DNA of 64,000 nucleotides from Chitinophagaceae bacterium (lineage in GTDB: Bacteria; Bacteroidota; Bacteroidia; Chitinophagales; Chitinophagaceae), in assembly GCA_016713965.1 (NCBI GenBank), contig JADJOC010000002.1:354001-418000 (forward strand), in the 5' to 3' direction. The notes beneath the pieces were generated by a model. The model was not told the origin of the DNA, did not search any database, and worked only from the letters and a program-made list of their open reading frames with translations. Shown here piece after piece: positions 1 to 7,827 of this stretch (the first letter of the stretch is position 1; the number at the start of each line of letters is the position of its first letter). The position numbers and the translations under genes are program-made.

Positions 1-808
1 TGCTGCTCAAATACGCCAGATAAAACATATTGACGATTGTTGGTAAAATATGCTGTATTAATTTCTGCTGCATAGCCGGGTTTATTACGCAAAGGTTTGG
101 GGTCTACTAATACAACGCCCCCAATAGCATCTGATCCGTATTTTAATTCATCCACACCTTTTATTACAGTCAGTTTATCAGCAATAAACGGATCAATTTC
201 CGGGGCATGTTCATTGCCCCATTGTTGTCCCTCCTGCCGTACACCATTGTTTATAGTTAAAATCCGGTTACTGTGCAGCCCATGTATGATTGGTTTAGAT
301 ATGGTAGATCCCGTTTGCAGCATAGTCACCCCGTTAATTTTTGTCAATGCCTCACTTAATGATAATCCCCGGGTTTCCTGTAATGCCTTACCTGATAATT
401 CTTTTTTTAAATCCTGTATTGGCAATTCCTTTTGCGGCCTCTACCGTTACTTCGGTTAAGGTATTTTTTTCGTGTGGTAAAAAAAAATCAATGTGAAAAT
501 TTTTTGCAAGCTGTATTTTTTTTGTACCGTTTCGCAGTTAACATGACTTACTTCAACAGTATATTCGCCTTCGCATAATTTTCAAAAATAAAATCACCTT
601 TGCTATTTGTTATAACCTGTTTATTAATTTCTTTTAGTATAACCGTAGCCGCATGCAAACGGTCTTTGGTATCTGTATCTTCTACATGTCCTGTGAGTGT
701 AAGGGTACAATTTTGCGACCAGGCATAATTGCTGCAAACAGAAGCAATCAAAATAATGAAAATTGATTTCAATTGTAAAAGATTAATGAAAATAAAAAGT
801 GACAACAC
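1..808 (-). CDS. TonB-dependent receptor, 5' part (runs off the window; frameshifted)
   Basis: Outer-membrane TonB-dependent receptor; only the N-terminal part is in the window. Reading down the minus strand there is a signal peptide ending near AWSQ, a carboxypeptidase-regulatory-like domain (GHVEDTDTKDRL to GDFIFEN) and a plug domain with LSEALTKINGV, GLHSNRILTINNGVRQEGQQ and YGSDAIGGVVLVDP. The frame breaks about three times: near 570-578 (one base missing), in the T8 run near 515-522 (one missing), and in the T7 run near 402-408 (one extra). Joining the frames gives a continuous receptor. The start is ATG 808 or, giving a cleaner signal peptide, TTG 772. The plug resembles receptors for small ligands such as metals, but the substrate cannot be told from this fragment. 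Confidence 0.85.
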
Positions 809-826
809 AGAGTTGTATACAACTCT
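809..826. promoter_or_regulatory. 18-bp perfect palindrome upstream of the receptor gene
   Basis: AGAGTTGTATACAACTCT is a perfect inverted repeat directly in front of the receptor start and just after the stop of the upstream gene. Its size and position fit an operator for a dimeric repressor. No regulator is encoded nearby, so this is inference from symmetry and position. Confidence 0.4.
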
Positions 827-834
827 AAAAATAA

Positions 835-1176
835 TTATGCCAGGGATGGCGGACCACGCAGTTGAAAAAAGAAATGATCAGCTGAGGTAAAATTTTTATC
901 GGGTATTTGAGTTATTACTGAATAAATTGCCAGAGCCGGTAAATCAACAAAAATTTTATCAGCAGCAAAAAAAGGTATTTCCACTACTAAAGAATCACAA
1001 TCACAATAAAACCCCTGCTGTGAAATTTTGAGATTATTTTCAGCAGATGGAGTTGTTACACAATCTTTATGGCTGGCAAAAGCATCATGCAGCCATTGCT
1101 TTGGCGTATTGCTTAATACAAAAAGTAGTAGCAATGCTAAAGCGGTAATGTTTTGTATGATCTTATTCTTCTTCAA
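835..1176 (-). CDS. small conserved membrane/secreted protein upstream of the TonB receptor
   Basis: About 113 residues if the TTG at 1176 is the start. The frame is open further upstream to ATG 1299, but that extension lies in a palindromic repeat and looks non-coding. The protein has one hydrophobic N-terminal segment (ITALALLLLFVLSNT), then KQWLHDAFASHKDC, a CDCDSL segment, and ends HFFFQLRGPPSLA. Short proteins with an N-terminal helix, an early His-Asp motif and a terminal FxLRGPP are familiar next to TonB receptors in Bacteroidota, but have no established function. The 9-bp spacing from the receptor operator region suggests co-transcription with the receptor. Confidence 0.6.
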   Translation of the reverse strand: MKKNKIIQNITALALLLLFVLSNTPKQWLHDAFASHKDCVTTPSAENNLKISQQGFYCDCDSLVVEIPFFAADKIFVDLPALAIYSVITQIPDKNFTSADHFFFQLRGPPSLA

Positions 1177-1197
1177 ATAAAAATTGTAACAATGATG

Positions 1198-1205
1198 CAA
1201 ATATA
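1198..1205 (-). promoter_or_regulatory. -7 box TATATTTG
   Basis: Matches the Bacteroidota -7 consensus TAnnTTTG, 21 nt upstream of the TTG start at 1176. I see no good -33 TTG at the usual 17-23 bp spacing. It supports the shorter gene start. Confidence 0.5.
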
Positions 1206-1245
1206 AGAATTTATTAAAAGAGGAAAAATAAAAATGCAAAAAAGA

Positions 1246-1316
1246 TTTACCGCAAAGGCTCCAAGATGCCCTAGGTAATTTTGCGACTCTTTGTATCATA
1301 GCGCCTTAGTGGTAAG
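1246..1316. repeat. degenerate long palindrome
   Basis: The arms TTTACCGCAAAGGC and GCGCCTTAGTGGTAAG are imperfect inverse complements around a spacer with GCGACTCTTTG. This is a decayed member of the 'ACCGCAAAGGCGC' class of intergenic palindromes; related GC-rich copies lie at 27401-27420 and 59185-59253. Confidence 0.5.
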
Positions 1317-1350
1317 AAATTAAACCAACTTCAAAGTTGACTTTTAATAT

Positions 1351-1421
1351 TGCTCAACAAAGGTATGTGGTACGTGAGTGACCCCGTATTTTGCAGGGCA
1401 GGCTACAACGATGATGCCATA
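1351..1421 (+). repeat. dispersed ~50-bp repeat, copy 1
   Basis: The core GCTCAACAAAGGTATGTGG is followed by GTGAGTGAC and later ACAACGATGATGCC. The same ordered blocks occur at 48341-48390, 57401-57442 and, inverted, 59129-59179, always between genes. This copy has about 20 extra bases between the GTGAC and ATGATGCC blocks. Confidence 0.6.
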
Positions 1422-1462
1422 AAAAACTAAAGCTGGTAACAAAAAAATATATTATAATCAAC

Positions 1463-1497
1463 TTCAAACCAGAAACACCAAACCTCAAACTAAAAAT
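1463..1497. repeat. heptad array (CTCAAAC family) at thiolase 3' end
   Basis: Five consecutive 7-mers read TTCAAAC, CAGAAAC, ACCAAAC, CTCAAAC, TAAAAAT. The array overlaps the inferred stop codon of the thiolase gene; the same family lies just before that gene's start (2676-2755). Confidence 0.75.
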
Positions 1498-2667
1498 CCT
1501 TTCAATAATCCCTGCTATACCCTGGCCACCGCCCACACAGGCCGTTACCATGCCATATTTTTTATTAAGGCGTTTCATGTCGTTGATGATTTGAATGGTC
1601 AATTTACAACCCGTGCAACCTAAAGGATGACCTAATGCAATAGCGCCGCCATTGATATTTACTTTTGCAGGGTCTAAATTTAATTCCCTGATCACCGCCA
1701 AAGATTGCGATGCAAATGCTTCGTTCAATTCAATTAAATCAATATCATTTAAACTCATATTTGCCTGCTTTAATGCTTTTGGCACAGCCGCAACAGGCCC
1801 AATACCCATCAGGCGTGGGTCTACCCCCGCACTGGCACAATTTACCAGCCGGGCTATCGGTTTTAATCCCAACTCATTCACCATCCTTTCACTCATCACA
1901 ATTACAAAAGCAGCGCCATCACTGGTCTGCGAAGAATTGCCTGCAGTAACACAACCACCGGCTGCAAAAGCAGGTTTCAACTTAGCCAGTCCTTCTACCG
2001 AGGTATCGGCACGTACGCCTTCATCAGTATCTACCACAAAGCTGCGTTGTTGTTTTTTACCTTGAGCATCAACATACACTTCTTCAATGTTTACTGGCAA
2101 AATACCCGGCTTAAAATACCCGCTTTGTATAGCATTCCCTGCTTTTACATGACTGTTATAGCTAAATAAATCCTGGTCTTCCCTGCTTACTTTATATTCT
2201 TTTGCCACAGCTTCTGCGGTTAAGCCCATACTTAAATAATAATCCGGCACATCCTTCGCAATTGCGTATGATGGCACGGTTTTCCAACCTGCGGTAGGCA
2301 CCAGGCTCATGCTTTCGGTACCACCTGCAATAATGCATTCGGCCATGCCGCTTCTTATTTTTGCGGTAGCCATGGCAATACTTTCCAGGCCACTGGCGCA
2401 ATACCGGTTAATGGTAATGCCAGCAGTATCATACCCCAATGCCCGGGCTGCTATAATTCTTCCGAACTGCAGACCCTGCTCTGCTTCGGGCACGGCATTA
2501 CCCACAATTACATCATCTACCCTTTTGGCGTCCAGCTGCGGCATAGATGCCATCAACCCTTTAATCACATCAATCGCCAAGTCATCAGGCCGGGTAAACC
2601 TGAAGCCGCCTTTTTTACTTTTTGTTACTGCCGTTCTGTATCCGGCTACTATGTATGCTTCTTGCAT
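1490..2667 (-). CDS. acetyl-CoA C-acyltransferase (thiolase)
   Basis: Thiolase of about 392 residues, the usual family length, catalysing acyl-CoA/acetyl-CoA condensation or 3-ketoacyl-CoA cleavage in the cytosol. The start is set at MQEAYIVAGYRTAV (2667); the open frame upstream to 2739 only translates a heptad repeat. The nucleophilic Cys is Cys90 in NRYCASGLES. NEAFASQ, the His in GGAIALGHPLGCTG and the second Cys in ACVGGGQG follow. The frame as given runs on to 1354 with an unlikely tail. Adding one T to the run at 1492-1496 creates a TAG right after GIIERIF, so the 3' extension is probably an indel artefact. It has heptad arrays at both ends and no operon partner on the same strand. Confidence 0.93.
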
Positions 2668-2675
2668 GGTAATAA

Positions 2676-2755
2676 GTTTATGGTTTGAAGTTTTAGGTTT
2701 GAGGTTTGGAGTTTGAGGTTCAATAACCATAAACTTCAAACCACAAACTTCAAAT
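2676..2755. repeat. inverted pair of heptad arrays (GTTTGAG / TTCAAAC)
   Basis: Seven 7-mers GTTTATG, GTTTGAA, GTTTTAG, GTTTGAG, GTTTGGA, GTTTGAG, GTTCAAT are followed, after 3 nt, by the inverse orientation CATAAAC, TTCAAAC, CACAAAC, TTCAAAT. The two halves can fold back on each other. The array ends 8 bp before the thiolase start codon, so it occupies the 5' leader or promoter of that gene. Confidence 0.85.
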
Positions 2756-2795
2756 TAATTTATTTTTGGGCTTTCAACTATAGTAATTTATTTAA

Positions 2796-2880
2796 CTTTA
2801 GTTCCGGCTGTCCGTTACAAGTCCTCGCTGCGCTGCGGGCTTTTCACTACCATCCCGGCAGCCATTGAACAGTATAACTT
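2796..2880 (+). repeat. dispersed REP-like repeat, intact copy
   Basis: Contains CTTTAGTTCCGGCTGTCCG, a GC-rich centre (CCTCGCTGCGCTGCGGGC) and CATCCCGGCAGCCATTGAAC. A second copy at 12741-14270 has the same left and right blocks but is split by the IS3 element. It lies in the 287-bp gap between thiolase and pyrD; nothing coding was seen there. Confidence 0.5.
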
Positions 2881-2983
2881 TATTCAACTTTTTAAGTCAA
2901 CCCTCCCTGCAATTATTAGTTGTTTATGCAACTTTCAATATCAAAGTTATTTAATTTAAGCTAAAATAAAAAGCCAAAAACGA

Positions 2984-3024
2984 TTTTACATTGGTCAGAC
3001 GGAGACCGCCAGACCAATGTAAAA
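2984..3024. repeat. 13-bp inverted repeat upstream of pyrD
   Basis: The arms TTTTACATTGGTC (2984-2996) and GACCAATGTAAAA (3012-3024) are perfect complements around a 15-nt loop. It sits just before the pyrD -7 box, so it could be a terminator for upstream read-through or a regulatory hairpin or operator. Confidence 0.6.
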
Positions 3025-3027
3025 CCT

Positions 3028-3035
3028 TAATTTTG
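3028..3035 (+). promoter_or_regulatory. -7 box TAATTTTG of pyrD
   Basis: Fits TAnnTTTG and ends only 7 nt before the pyrD ATG. Transcription would start at or next to the start codon, suggesting a leaderless or nearly leaderless mRNA. Confidence 0.55.
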
Positions 3036-3042
3036 CAGCCGC

Positions 3043-4140
3043 ATGTACAAATTTATCAGAGCTATTTTATTTTTATTTGATCCGGAATGGGTGCATTATT
3101 TTTCAATGAACAGCCTGAAATTTATTTGTAAGACTGGTTTCATCAAAAAAAAATTGGCAAAAAAATATAAACCAAAATTATATGCCCCACTGTCATTATT
3201 TAACATTCAATTTTTCAATAAAGTTGGCCTAGCTGCGGGTTTTGATAAAAATGCAAAGTATTTAAATGAACTGGAAATATTAGGTTTTGGGTTTATTGAA
3301 ATTGGAACGGTAACTCCCTTGCCGCAAGCTGGTAATGAAAAGCCAAGGTTATTTCGCCTGCCAAAAGACAAAGCATTAATCAATAGAATGGGATTTAATA
3401 ATGATGGTGTGGAAGTGGTAGCTAAGAGGTTGAAAGAGTGGAGGCAACAACAACCGACCACTGACGACCGACCACTGACAACTGATCAACCTCAAACTTT
3501 AAACCCAAAACCCCAAACCTCAAACCCCAAACTCATAATCGGTGGCAATATTGGTAAAAACAAAACCACCCCCAACGAGCTTGCCTCGAAAGATTACGAA
3601 ATTTGTTTTAATGCATTACATGATTATGTAGATTATTTTGTAGTGAATGTAAGCAGCCCAAATACTCCGGGCTTAAGAGAGTTACAGGAAAAGAGGCATT
3701 ACATAAAATTTTAACCAACCTACAGGAAATAAATAATAAAAAAGAATTTCAAAAACCAATTTTATTAAAAAATTTCACCGGATTTAACCTTATCACAAAT
3801 TAATGATGTGATTGAGTTAGCAATAGAAATAAAGCTTGATGGTTTTGTAGCAACAAATACTACAATAAGCCGGGAGGGACTTTGTCGTCGGTCGTCGGTC
3901 GTCGGTCGTCAGCCTGGCGGCCTCAGCGGCCTACCTTTAAAAAACAAAAGCACGGAAATTGTGCAATATATTTGCCAAAAAACGGGGGGGCAAATACCCA
4001 TCATTGCCAGTGGCGGGATTTTTTGTGGCAATGACGCTAAAGAAAAAATAGCAGCTGGTGCCTCTTTGGTACAGGTTTGGACAGGCTTTATTTATTCAGG
4101 CCCAAAAATTGTGAAAGAGATTTGTTCAAGAATTAATTAA
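3043..4140 (+). CDS. pyrD: dihydroorotate dehydrogenase (quinone), with two in-frame repeat inserts and two frameshifts
   Basis: Class 2 dihydroorotate dehydrogenase, the membrane-associated FMN enzyme of pyrimidine synthesis. Seen motifs: AAGFDKNAKY, the FMN region GFIEIGTVTP, INRMGFNNDG, IGGNIGKNK, the catalytic Ser segment NVSSPNTPGL, and C-terminal IPIIASGGI. The frame breaks twice, with an A missing near 3694 and an A extra near 3768; the two cancel, so the product is about 365 residues, some 20-25 longer than usual. The surplus is repeat DNA: a heptad array at 3454-3532 encodes PTTDDRPLTTDQPQ and NPKPQTSNPK, and one at 3884-3911 encodes RRSSVVGRQ, both at surface-loop positions. terC follows after 11 bp and may be co-transcribed. 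Confidence 0.93.
3454..3532. repeat. two heptad arrays inside pyrD
   Basis: First family: CGACCAC, TGACGAC, CGACCAC, TGACAAC, TGATCAA (3454-3488). After two bases comes the second family: CTCAAAC, TTTAAAC, CCAAAAC, CCCAAAC, CTCAAAC, CCCAAAC (3491-3532). Both are open in the pyrD frame. The one unit that begins on codon position 1 starts CGA rather than TGA, so no stop arises. Confidence 0.9.
3884..3911. repeat. GTCGTCG heptad array inside pyrD
   Basis: Three exact copies of GTCGTCG plus GTCGTCA, i.e. four CGACGAC-family units in the antisense orientation. They lie between ISREGL and the conserved GGLSG motif of PyrD. Confidence 0.9.
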
Positions 4141-4151
4141 AATAATAGACC

Positions 4152-4967
4152 ATGGATTTAGGGCATTTATTTACATCAGAAAGTATTATCAGCTTTTTTG
4201 TATTGGTTGTACTTGAAGTGGTATTGGGTATTGATAATGTAATATTTGTAAGCATTATTATGAACCGCCTTAAAGATGCTAAAGAGCAAAAAAGGGCAAG
4301 GTATATCTGGATGGCTACAGGTATCCTTTCCAGGAGTTTGCTGTTGCTTGCGCTTGGGTGGCTGTTATCACAAAAAGGAAAATATGTTATTCCTGAAAGT
4401 TGGTTTGGCAAAGGATTCGATCTGGCAAGCATTGTAATGTTGCTGGGCGGGTTATTCTTAATTTATAAATCTGTAAAGGAAATTCATACTAAACTCGAAG
4501 GTGAAGACCCGAGCGCCAGCGTAAAAAATAAACAATGGATTTCTTTAGGCCAGGCTATAGGCCAGATTATTTTAATTGATGCCGTATTTTCATTTGACAG
4601 CATTATAACTGCCGGTGGCACTGCCAAGCATGTGGAAATAATGATAGCAGCTGTTGTAATTGCCATGGCGGTAATGTTTTTATTCAGTCCAAAAATATCT
4701 GCTTTTATTCATAAGCACCCTACATTAAAAATGCTGGCACTTTCCTTTTTGGTAATGATCGGTTTAGGTTTAATTATGGAAGGGTGGAATGAGCGGGCAG
4801 CACATGAACTACACTTAAAAAACTATATTTACTTTGGCATGGCTTTTTCATTTATTGTAGAAGTGCTGAATATGTTTATGCGAAAACGTGTGTCAAATAA
4901 AGTAGTACAATTAAATGCACCAACGTTAGATGAAAATACTGACAAGAATTCTGATCAGGCACATTAG
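4152..4967 (+). CDS. TerC-family integral membrane protein
   Basis: Integral membrane protein of 271 residues of the TerC/YjbE type, associated with tellurium resistance and, in characterised members, with metal (manganese) efflux. The N-terminal segment has LVVLEVVLGIDNVIFVS, the family's conserved acidic transmembrane motif, and a second copy is in LIDAVFSFDSIITAGG. There are about seven hydrophobic stretches. The C-terminus is a short cytosolic acidic tail. It starts 11 bp after pyrD and is probably in the same transcript. The substrate is not determined by the sequence. Confidence 0.9.
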   Translation: MDLGHLFTSESIISFFVLVVLEVVLGIDNVIFVSIIMNRLKDAKEQKRARYIWMATGILSRSLLLLALGWLLSQKGKYVIPESWFGKGFDLASIVMLLGGLFLIYKSVKEIHTKLEGEDPSASVKNKQWISLGQAIGQIILIDAVFSFDSIITAGGTAKHVEIMIAAVVIAMAVMFLFSPKISAFIHKHPTLKMLALSFLVMIGLGLIMEGWNERAAHELHLKNYIYFGMAFSFIVEVLNMFMRKRVSNKVVQLNAPTLDENTDKNSDQAH

Positions 4968-4972
4968 ATAAT

Positions 4973-5068
4973 CAGTTGACAGAGGATAGAAGTTAGAGGA
5001 CAGTTGTTGGTGGTTTGAATTTTAATGTTTGGAGTTTGAGGTTTGAGGTTGAGAGGCTATGGTCTATG
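4973..5068. repeat. ~95-bp heptad-periodic spacer, three unit types
   Basis: Reads in steps of seven: CAGTTGA, CAGAGGA, TAGAAGT, TAGAGGA, CAGTTGT; then GTTTGAA, TTTTAAT, GTTTGGA, GTTTGAG, GTTTGAG, GTTGAGA; then GGCTATG, GTCTATG. It fills most of the spacer between terC and rsmE, which converge here. Confidence 0.8.
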
Positions 5069-5114
5069 AACCATGCACTATAAATTTATCAAACCAAACA
5101 GCAATCCAAAACCT

Positions 5115-5825
5115 TTAACCATTTTGCAGTAATGTAGCCGCCACTATTCCTGCAGTTTCAGTACGCAACCGGGTATCGCCTAGTGCAACCGGGATAAAAT
5201 TATTTTCAATCGCAGCCTTTATCTCTGTAGCAGTAAAATCTCCTTCAGGGCCAATAAGAATTAGTTGATTGCTTGATTGGTTAATTAGTTGGGTAGTAAG
5301 CTGCTTTTTAGAACTTTCATCTGCACAATGCGCAATAAATTTTTGCTGTTGAGTAGCTGTATTTACAAAATCAAAAAAAAATATTGGTTCATGCAAAGCA
5401 GGCAGCCAACATTGCTGGGATTGCAGCATAGCACTTATTAAAATAGTTTTCATCCTGTCGTACCGGAAGTGCTGCTTCTCTGTTCTGGAACAAAGCAAAG
5501 GAATAATTTCAGCTATTCCTATTTCTGTAGCTTTTTCTAAAAACCATTCAAAACGGCTGTTATTTTTTATTAATGAAATGGCAATAGCTATTTTCCTTCC
5601 AGCCTGCAGCTTGTAGCCAGCTTCTTTTATTTTTACTTCACACCTTTTTTTATTAATACCTGATATTTCAGCTGTAAATAAATTTCCCTTGCCATTTGTT
5701 AATTGCAGTTGCTCTCCTGGCTGCATGCGTAAAACCTGCACAACATGTTTTGCAGTATTCTCATCTAAAGTAAGCAACGTTGTTCCTGCAGGTATTTCTT
5801 CATTATAAAAAAAAGGAAGCGGCAT
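5115..5825 (-). CDS. rsmE: 16S rRNA (uracil1498-N3)-methyltransferase RsmE
   Basis: 236 residues, usual for RsmE, which uses S-adenosylmethionine to methylate N3 of U1498 in 16S rRNA. The N-terminal PUA-like part has HVVQVLRMQPGEQL. The SPOUT catalytic part has EWFLEKATEIGIAEIIPL, the cofactor knot segment LILIGPEGDFT and LGDTRLRTETAG. Between the helix and the knot strand lies an unusual low-complexity run (LINQSSNQLI) encoded by an 8-bp periodic repeat. The gene is convergent with terC and ends in the heptad spacer. dnaB lies upstream on the same strand, separated by a hairpin. Confidence 0.93.
   Translation of the reverse strand: MPLPFFYNEEIPAGTTLLTLDENTAKHVVQVLRMQPGEQLQLTNGKGNLFTAEISGINKKRCEVKIKEAGYKLQAGRKIAIAISLIKNNSRFEWFLEKATEIGIAEIIPLLCSRTEKQHFRYDRMKTILISAMLQSQQCWLPALHEPIFFFDFVNTATQQQKFIAHCADESSKKQLTTQLINQSSNQLILIGPEGDFTATEIKAAIENNFIPVALGDTRLRTETAGIVAATLLQNG
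5265..5296. repeat. 8-bp periodic repeat inside rsmE
   Basis: Four consecutive 8-mers: TTGATTGC, TTGATTGG, TTAATTAG, TTGGGTAG. In the rsmE frame they encode the NQSSNQL-type loop just before the conserved GPEGDF motif. Confidence 0.55.
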
Positions 5826-5827
5826 AT

Positions 5828-5904
5828 GCTAAGAGATTAAAAGAGAAAAAAGAGGCCCAAGAGAAAAAGGAGTAAGAGACCTTATAATCTCTTACTCTCT
5901 TAGC
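5828..5904. terminator. nested hairpins between dnaB and rsmE
   Basis: The inner stem GAGTAAGAGA (5870-5879) pairs with TCTCTTACTC (5888-5897) around CCTTATAA. The outer arms GCTAAGAGA (5828-5836) and TCTCTTAGC (5896-5904) can also pair. It lies immediately after the true dnaB stop. There is no strong T-run, so it may be another folded repeat rather than a factor-independent terminator. Confidence 0.4.
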
Positions 5905-7456
5905 TTAAAACGGAGCATCTTCATCAAAGCCACCATCATTCATTTTACTGCCCATATTAATGTATAATTTGCCCCCTGCACCATCATCAGATGTAATGGG
6001 TTTATAATTAGAAGGTATTGCTCCGCCAAAATTTCCTCCATCTTCTTCCTCAATAAACTTTTGTATATGCGCAATGCTTTAATTTTATAGTATCAAGGCT
6101 GCCATTTCTATGCTTGGCAATTTTCACATATGTTTCACCTTTGTTACTTTCACCAAATTCATTCGCAGTAATATCATAGTAATCCGGCCTGTATAAAAAC
6201 ATTACCATATCAGCATCCTGTTCAATAGCACCCGACTCTCTCAAATCACTTAACTGTGGAATTTTATTGCCTTCCTTACGTTTTTCCACTTCCCTGCTTA
6301 ATTGAGATAAAGCAATGATTGGCACCTGTAATTCTTTCGCCAGGCCTTTCAAATCCCTGGATATACGGCTGATTTCCTGTTCCCTGTTGCCATTCCTGTT
6401 TTCGCCTGCCCCACTCATCAATTGTAAATAATCAATAATAATTAACCCGATATCATGCTTATTTTTTAATCTTCTGCATTTCGCCCTTAGCTCAAAAATA
6501 TTTAATGCTGCTGTATCATCTACATATATAGGCGCTTTGCTTAATCTTTCAATACCACGTTTGTACAGTTGTTTCATTTCATGCTCTTCCAATTTGCCCC
6601 GGGCAATTTTTTCGAGCCATATTTCACTCTCGGCACTGAGTATACGCTGCACCAACTGGCCGCTGCTCATCTCCAAACTAAAAAATGCAACTCCTGTAGG
6701 CTTGGTAGGGTGCAAGGCTGCCGTACGGGCAAGGTTAAGCGCAAATGCAGTTTTACCTACTGAAGGTCTTGCCGCCAGGATGATCAAATCAGTAGGCTGC
6801 CAGCCATAAGTTAATTTATCCAATGACGGGAAGCCTGTAGGCACACCGGTAATATCATCCTCACGGTTACGCATATCCTCAATACGCTGGATGGTTTTTA
6901 CCAGTACTGTATCAATCGTATCAAAATTTTTCCTTAAATGGTTATTCGTAATTTCAAATAATTTACTTTCCGCATCATCCAGCAGGTCAAATACATCGGT
7001 GCTGTCTGCGTAAGCATCACCGATAATTTCTCCGCTAATCCTTATCAGCTCACGCTGGATAAATTTTTGCAATACTATCCGGGAATGCGCTTCAATATTT
7101 GCAGATGATACTACTGAATTGGTAAGTTTCGATACATAATACGGCCCTCCGATCATATCCAACTCTTCCCTGAACTTCAACTCTTCCACTACTGTTAATA
7201 AATCAATCGGCAGGCTTTTTATAGCGAGGCTCTGCATGGCCCTGAAAATTTTCTGATGGGCATCTGTATAAAAACATTCGGGTTTTAAAATTTCCACTAC
7301 TGTATCAAAGGCACTTTTTTCCAGCATGATTGCTCCTAAAACTGCCTCTTCCAGGTCTTTGGCTTGTGGAGGAACTTTGCCAAACATCATTGTACTTAAA
7401 TCAATCGGTGATTTGCGGCGGCCTTTTCTATCTTTATTTAAATTAGTTAAATCCAT
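5905..7456 (-). CDS. dnaB: replicative DNA helicase DnaB (frameshifted near 3' end)
   Basis: Hexameric helicase that unwinds DNA at the replication fork. The N-terminal domain begins at KVPPQAKDLEEAVLGAIM. The RecA-like domain has Walker A (ARPSVGKTAFALN), FFSLEMSSGQL, IIDYLQLM, and the arginine-finger region KHRNGSLDTIKL. One frame stops at 6050 after AYTKVY. The real C-terminus (KFIEEEDGGNFGGAIPSNYK, then GGKLYINMGSKM and DEDAPF) continues in another frame to the TAA at 5905. Two bases are missing near 6065-6080, one of them in an A-run. The total of about 517 residues is normal for Bacteroidota. Confidence 0.95.
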
Positions 7457-7827
7457 TTTTTTTTATTGATCTGGTTTAGTCATTTTTTGCAGGCGGCTAA
7501 GATAAATGGAAATACACATTAAGGCAGTTCCATTTTTTATTAACAATGGCCTTTTACACCAATTTATGCATATTTTCCACTCTAAATTAACAGTAAAGAT
7601 AGCTTATCAACGGCTTATTAACAGCATATGCACAATTTAAAAATCAATAAAATTGGCACTACTTTGGTTTTATTAACAATTATATAATCTCCAAATTTCT
7701 TTTTCTGCACTAAAAGAAAAGTAATGTTTACATTTTAAAAATGCCTTTTTCATAGATTATGATTATTGTTTACTTCTTTATCAAACAATTATCTTTGTCA
7801 CCAGATAAAAAAGAAAAAAGTTATTAA
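7457..7827. other. 371-bp divergent spacer dnaB/pheT
   Basis: Very AT-rich spacer between divergent genes. It holds three TTATTAACA-like words and TTATCAACG, but no array of proper TTATNCACA DnaA boxes, so I do not call an origin. The only supported element is the pheT promoter at its right end. Confidence 0.5.
7766..7797 (+). promoter_or_regulatory. promoter of pheT: TTG-N21-TATCTTTG
   Basis: The -33 TTG is at 7766-7768 and the -7 box TATCTTTG at 7790-7797, spaced 21 bp as in the Bacteroidota consensus. The ATG is 30 nt downstream. Confidence 0.65.

Noticed and set aside
97..459. Open plus-strand frame of 120 codons at the left end
   Set aside because: It is antisense to the TonB receptor plug domain, whose conserved motifs are clear on the minus strand.
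835..1299. Start at ATG 1299 for the small secreted protein
   Set aside because: The first 41 codons lie in a decayed palindromic repeat, and the -7 box at 1198-1205 would be inside the gene.
1354..1489. Extended C-terminus of the thiolase
   Set aside because: The extension translates a heptad array and a dispersed repeat; a one-base correction restores a stop at the family's normal length.
2676..5068. Heptad arrays as CRISPR
   Set aside because: Units are 7 bp, contiguous and degenerate, without unique spacers; no cas genes.
7457..7827. Possible replication origin (AT-rich, several TTATTAACA/TTATCAACG words next to dnaB)
   Set aside because: No cluster of proper DnaA boxes, no dnaA or gidA nearby, and dnaB is not an origin marker. 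AT-richness alone is expected in this genome.
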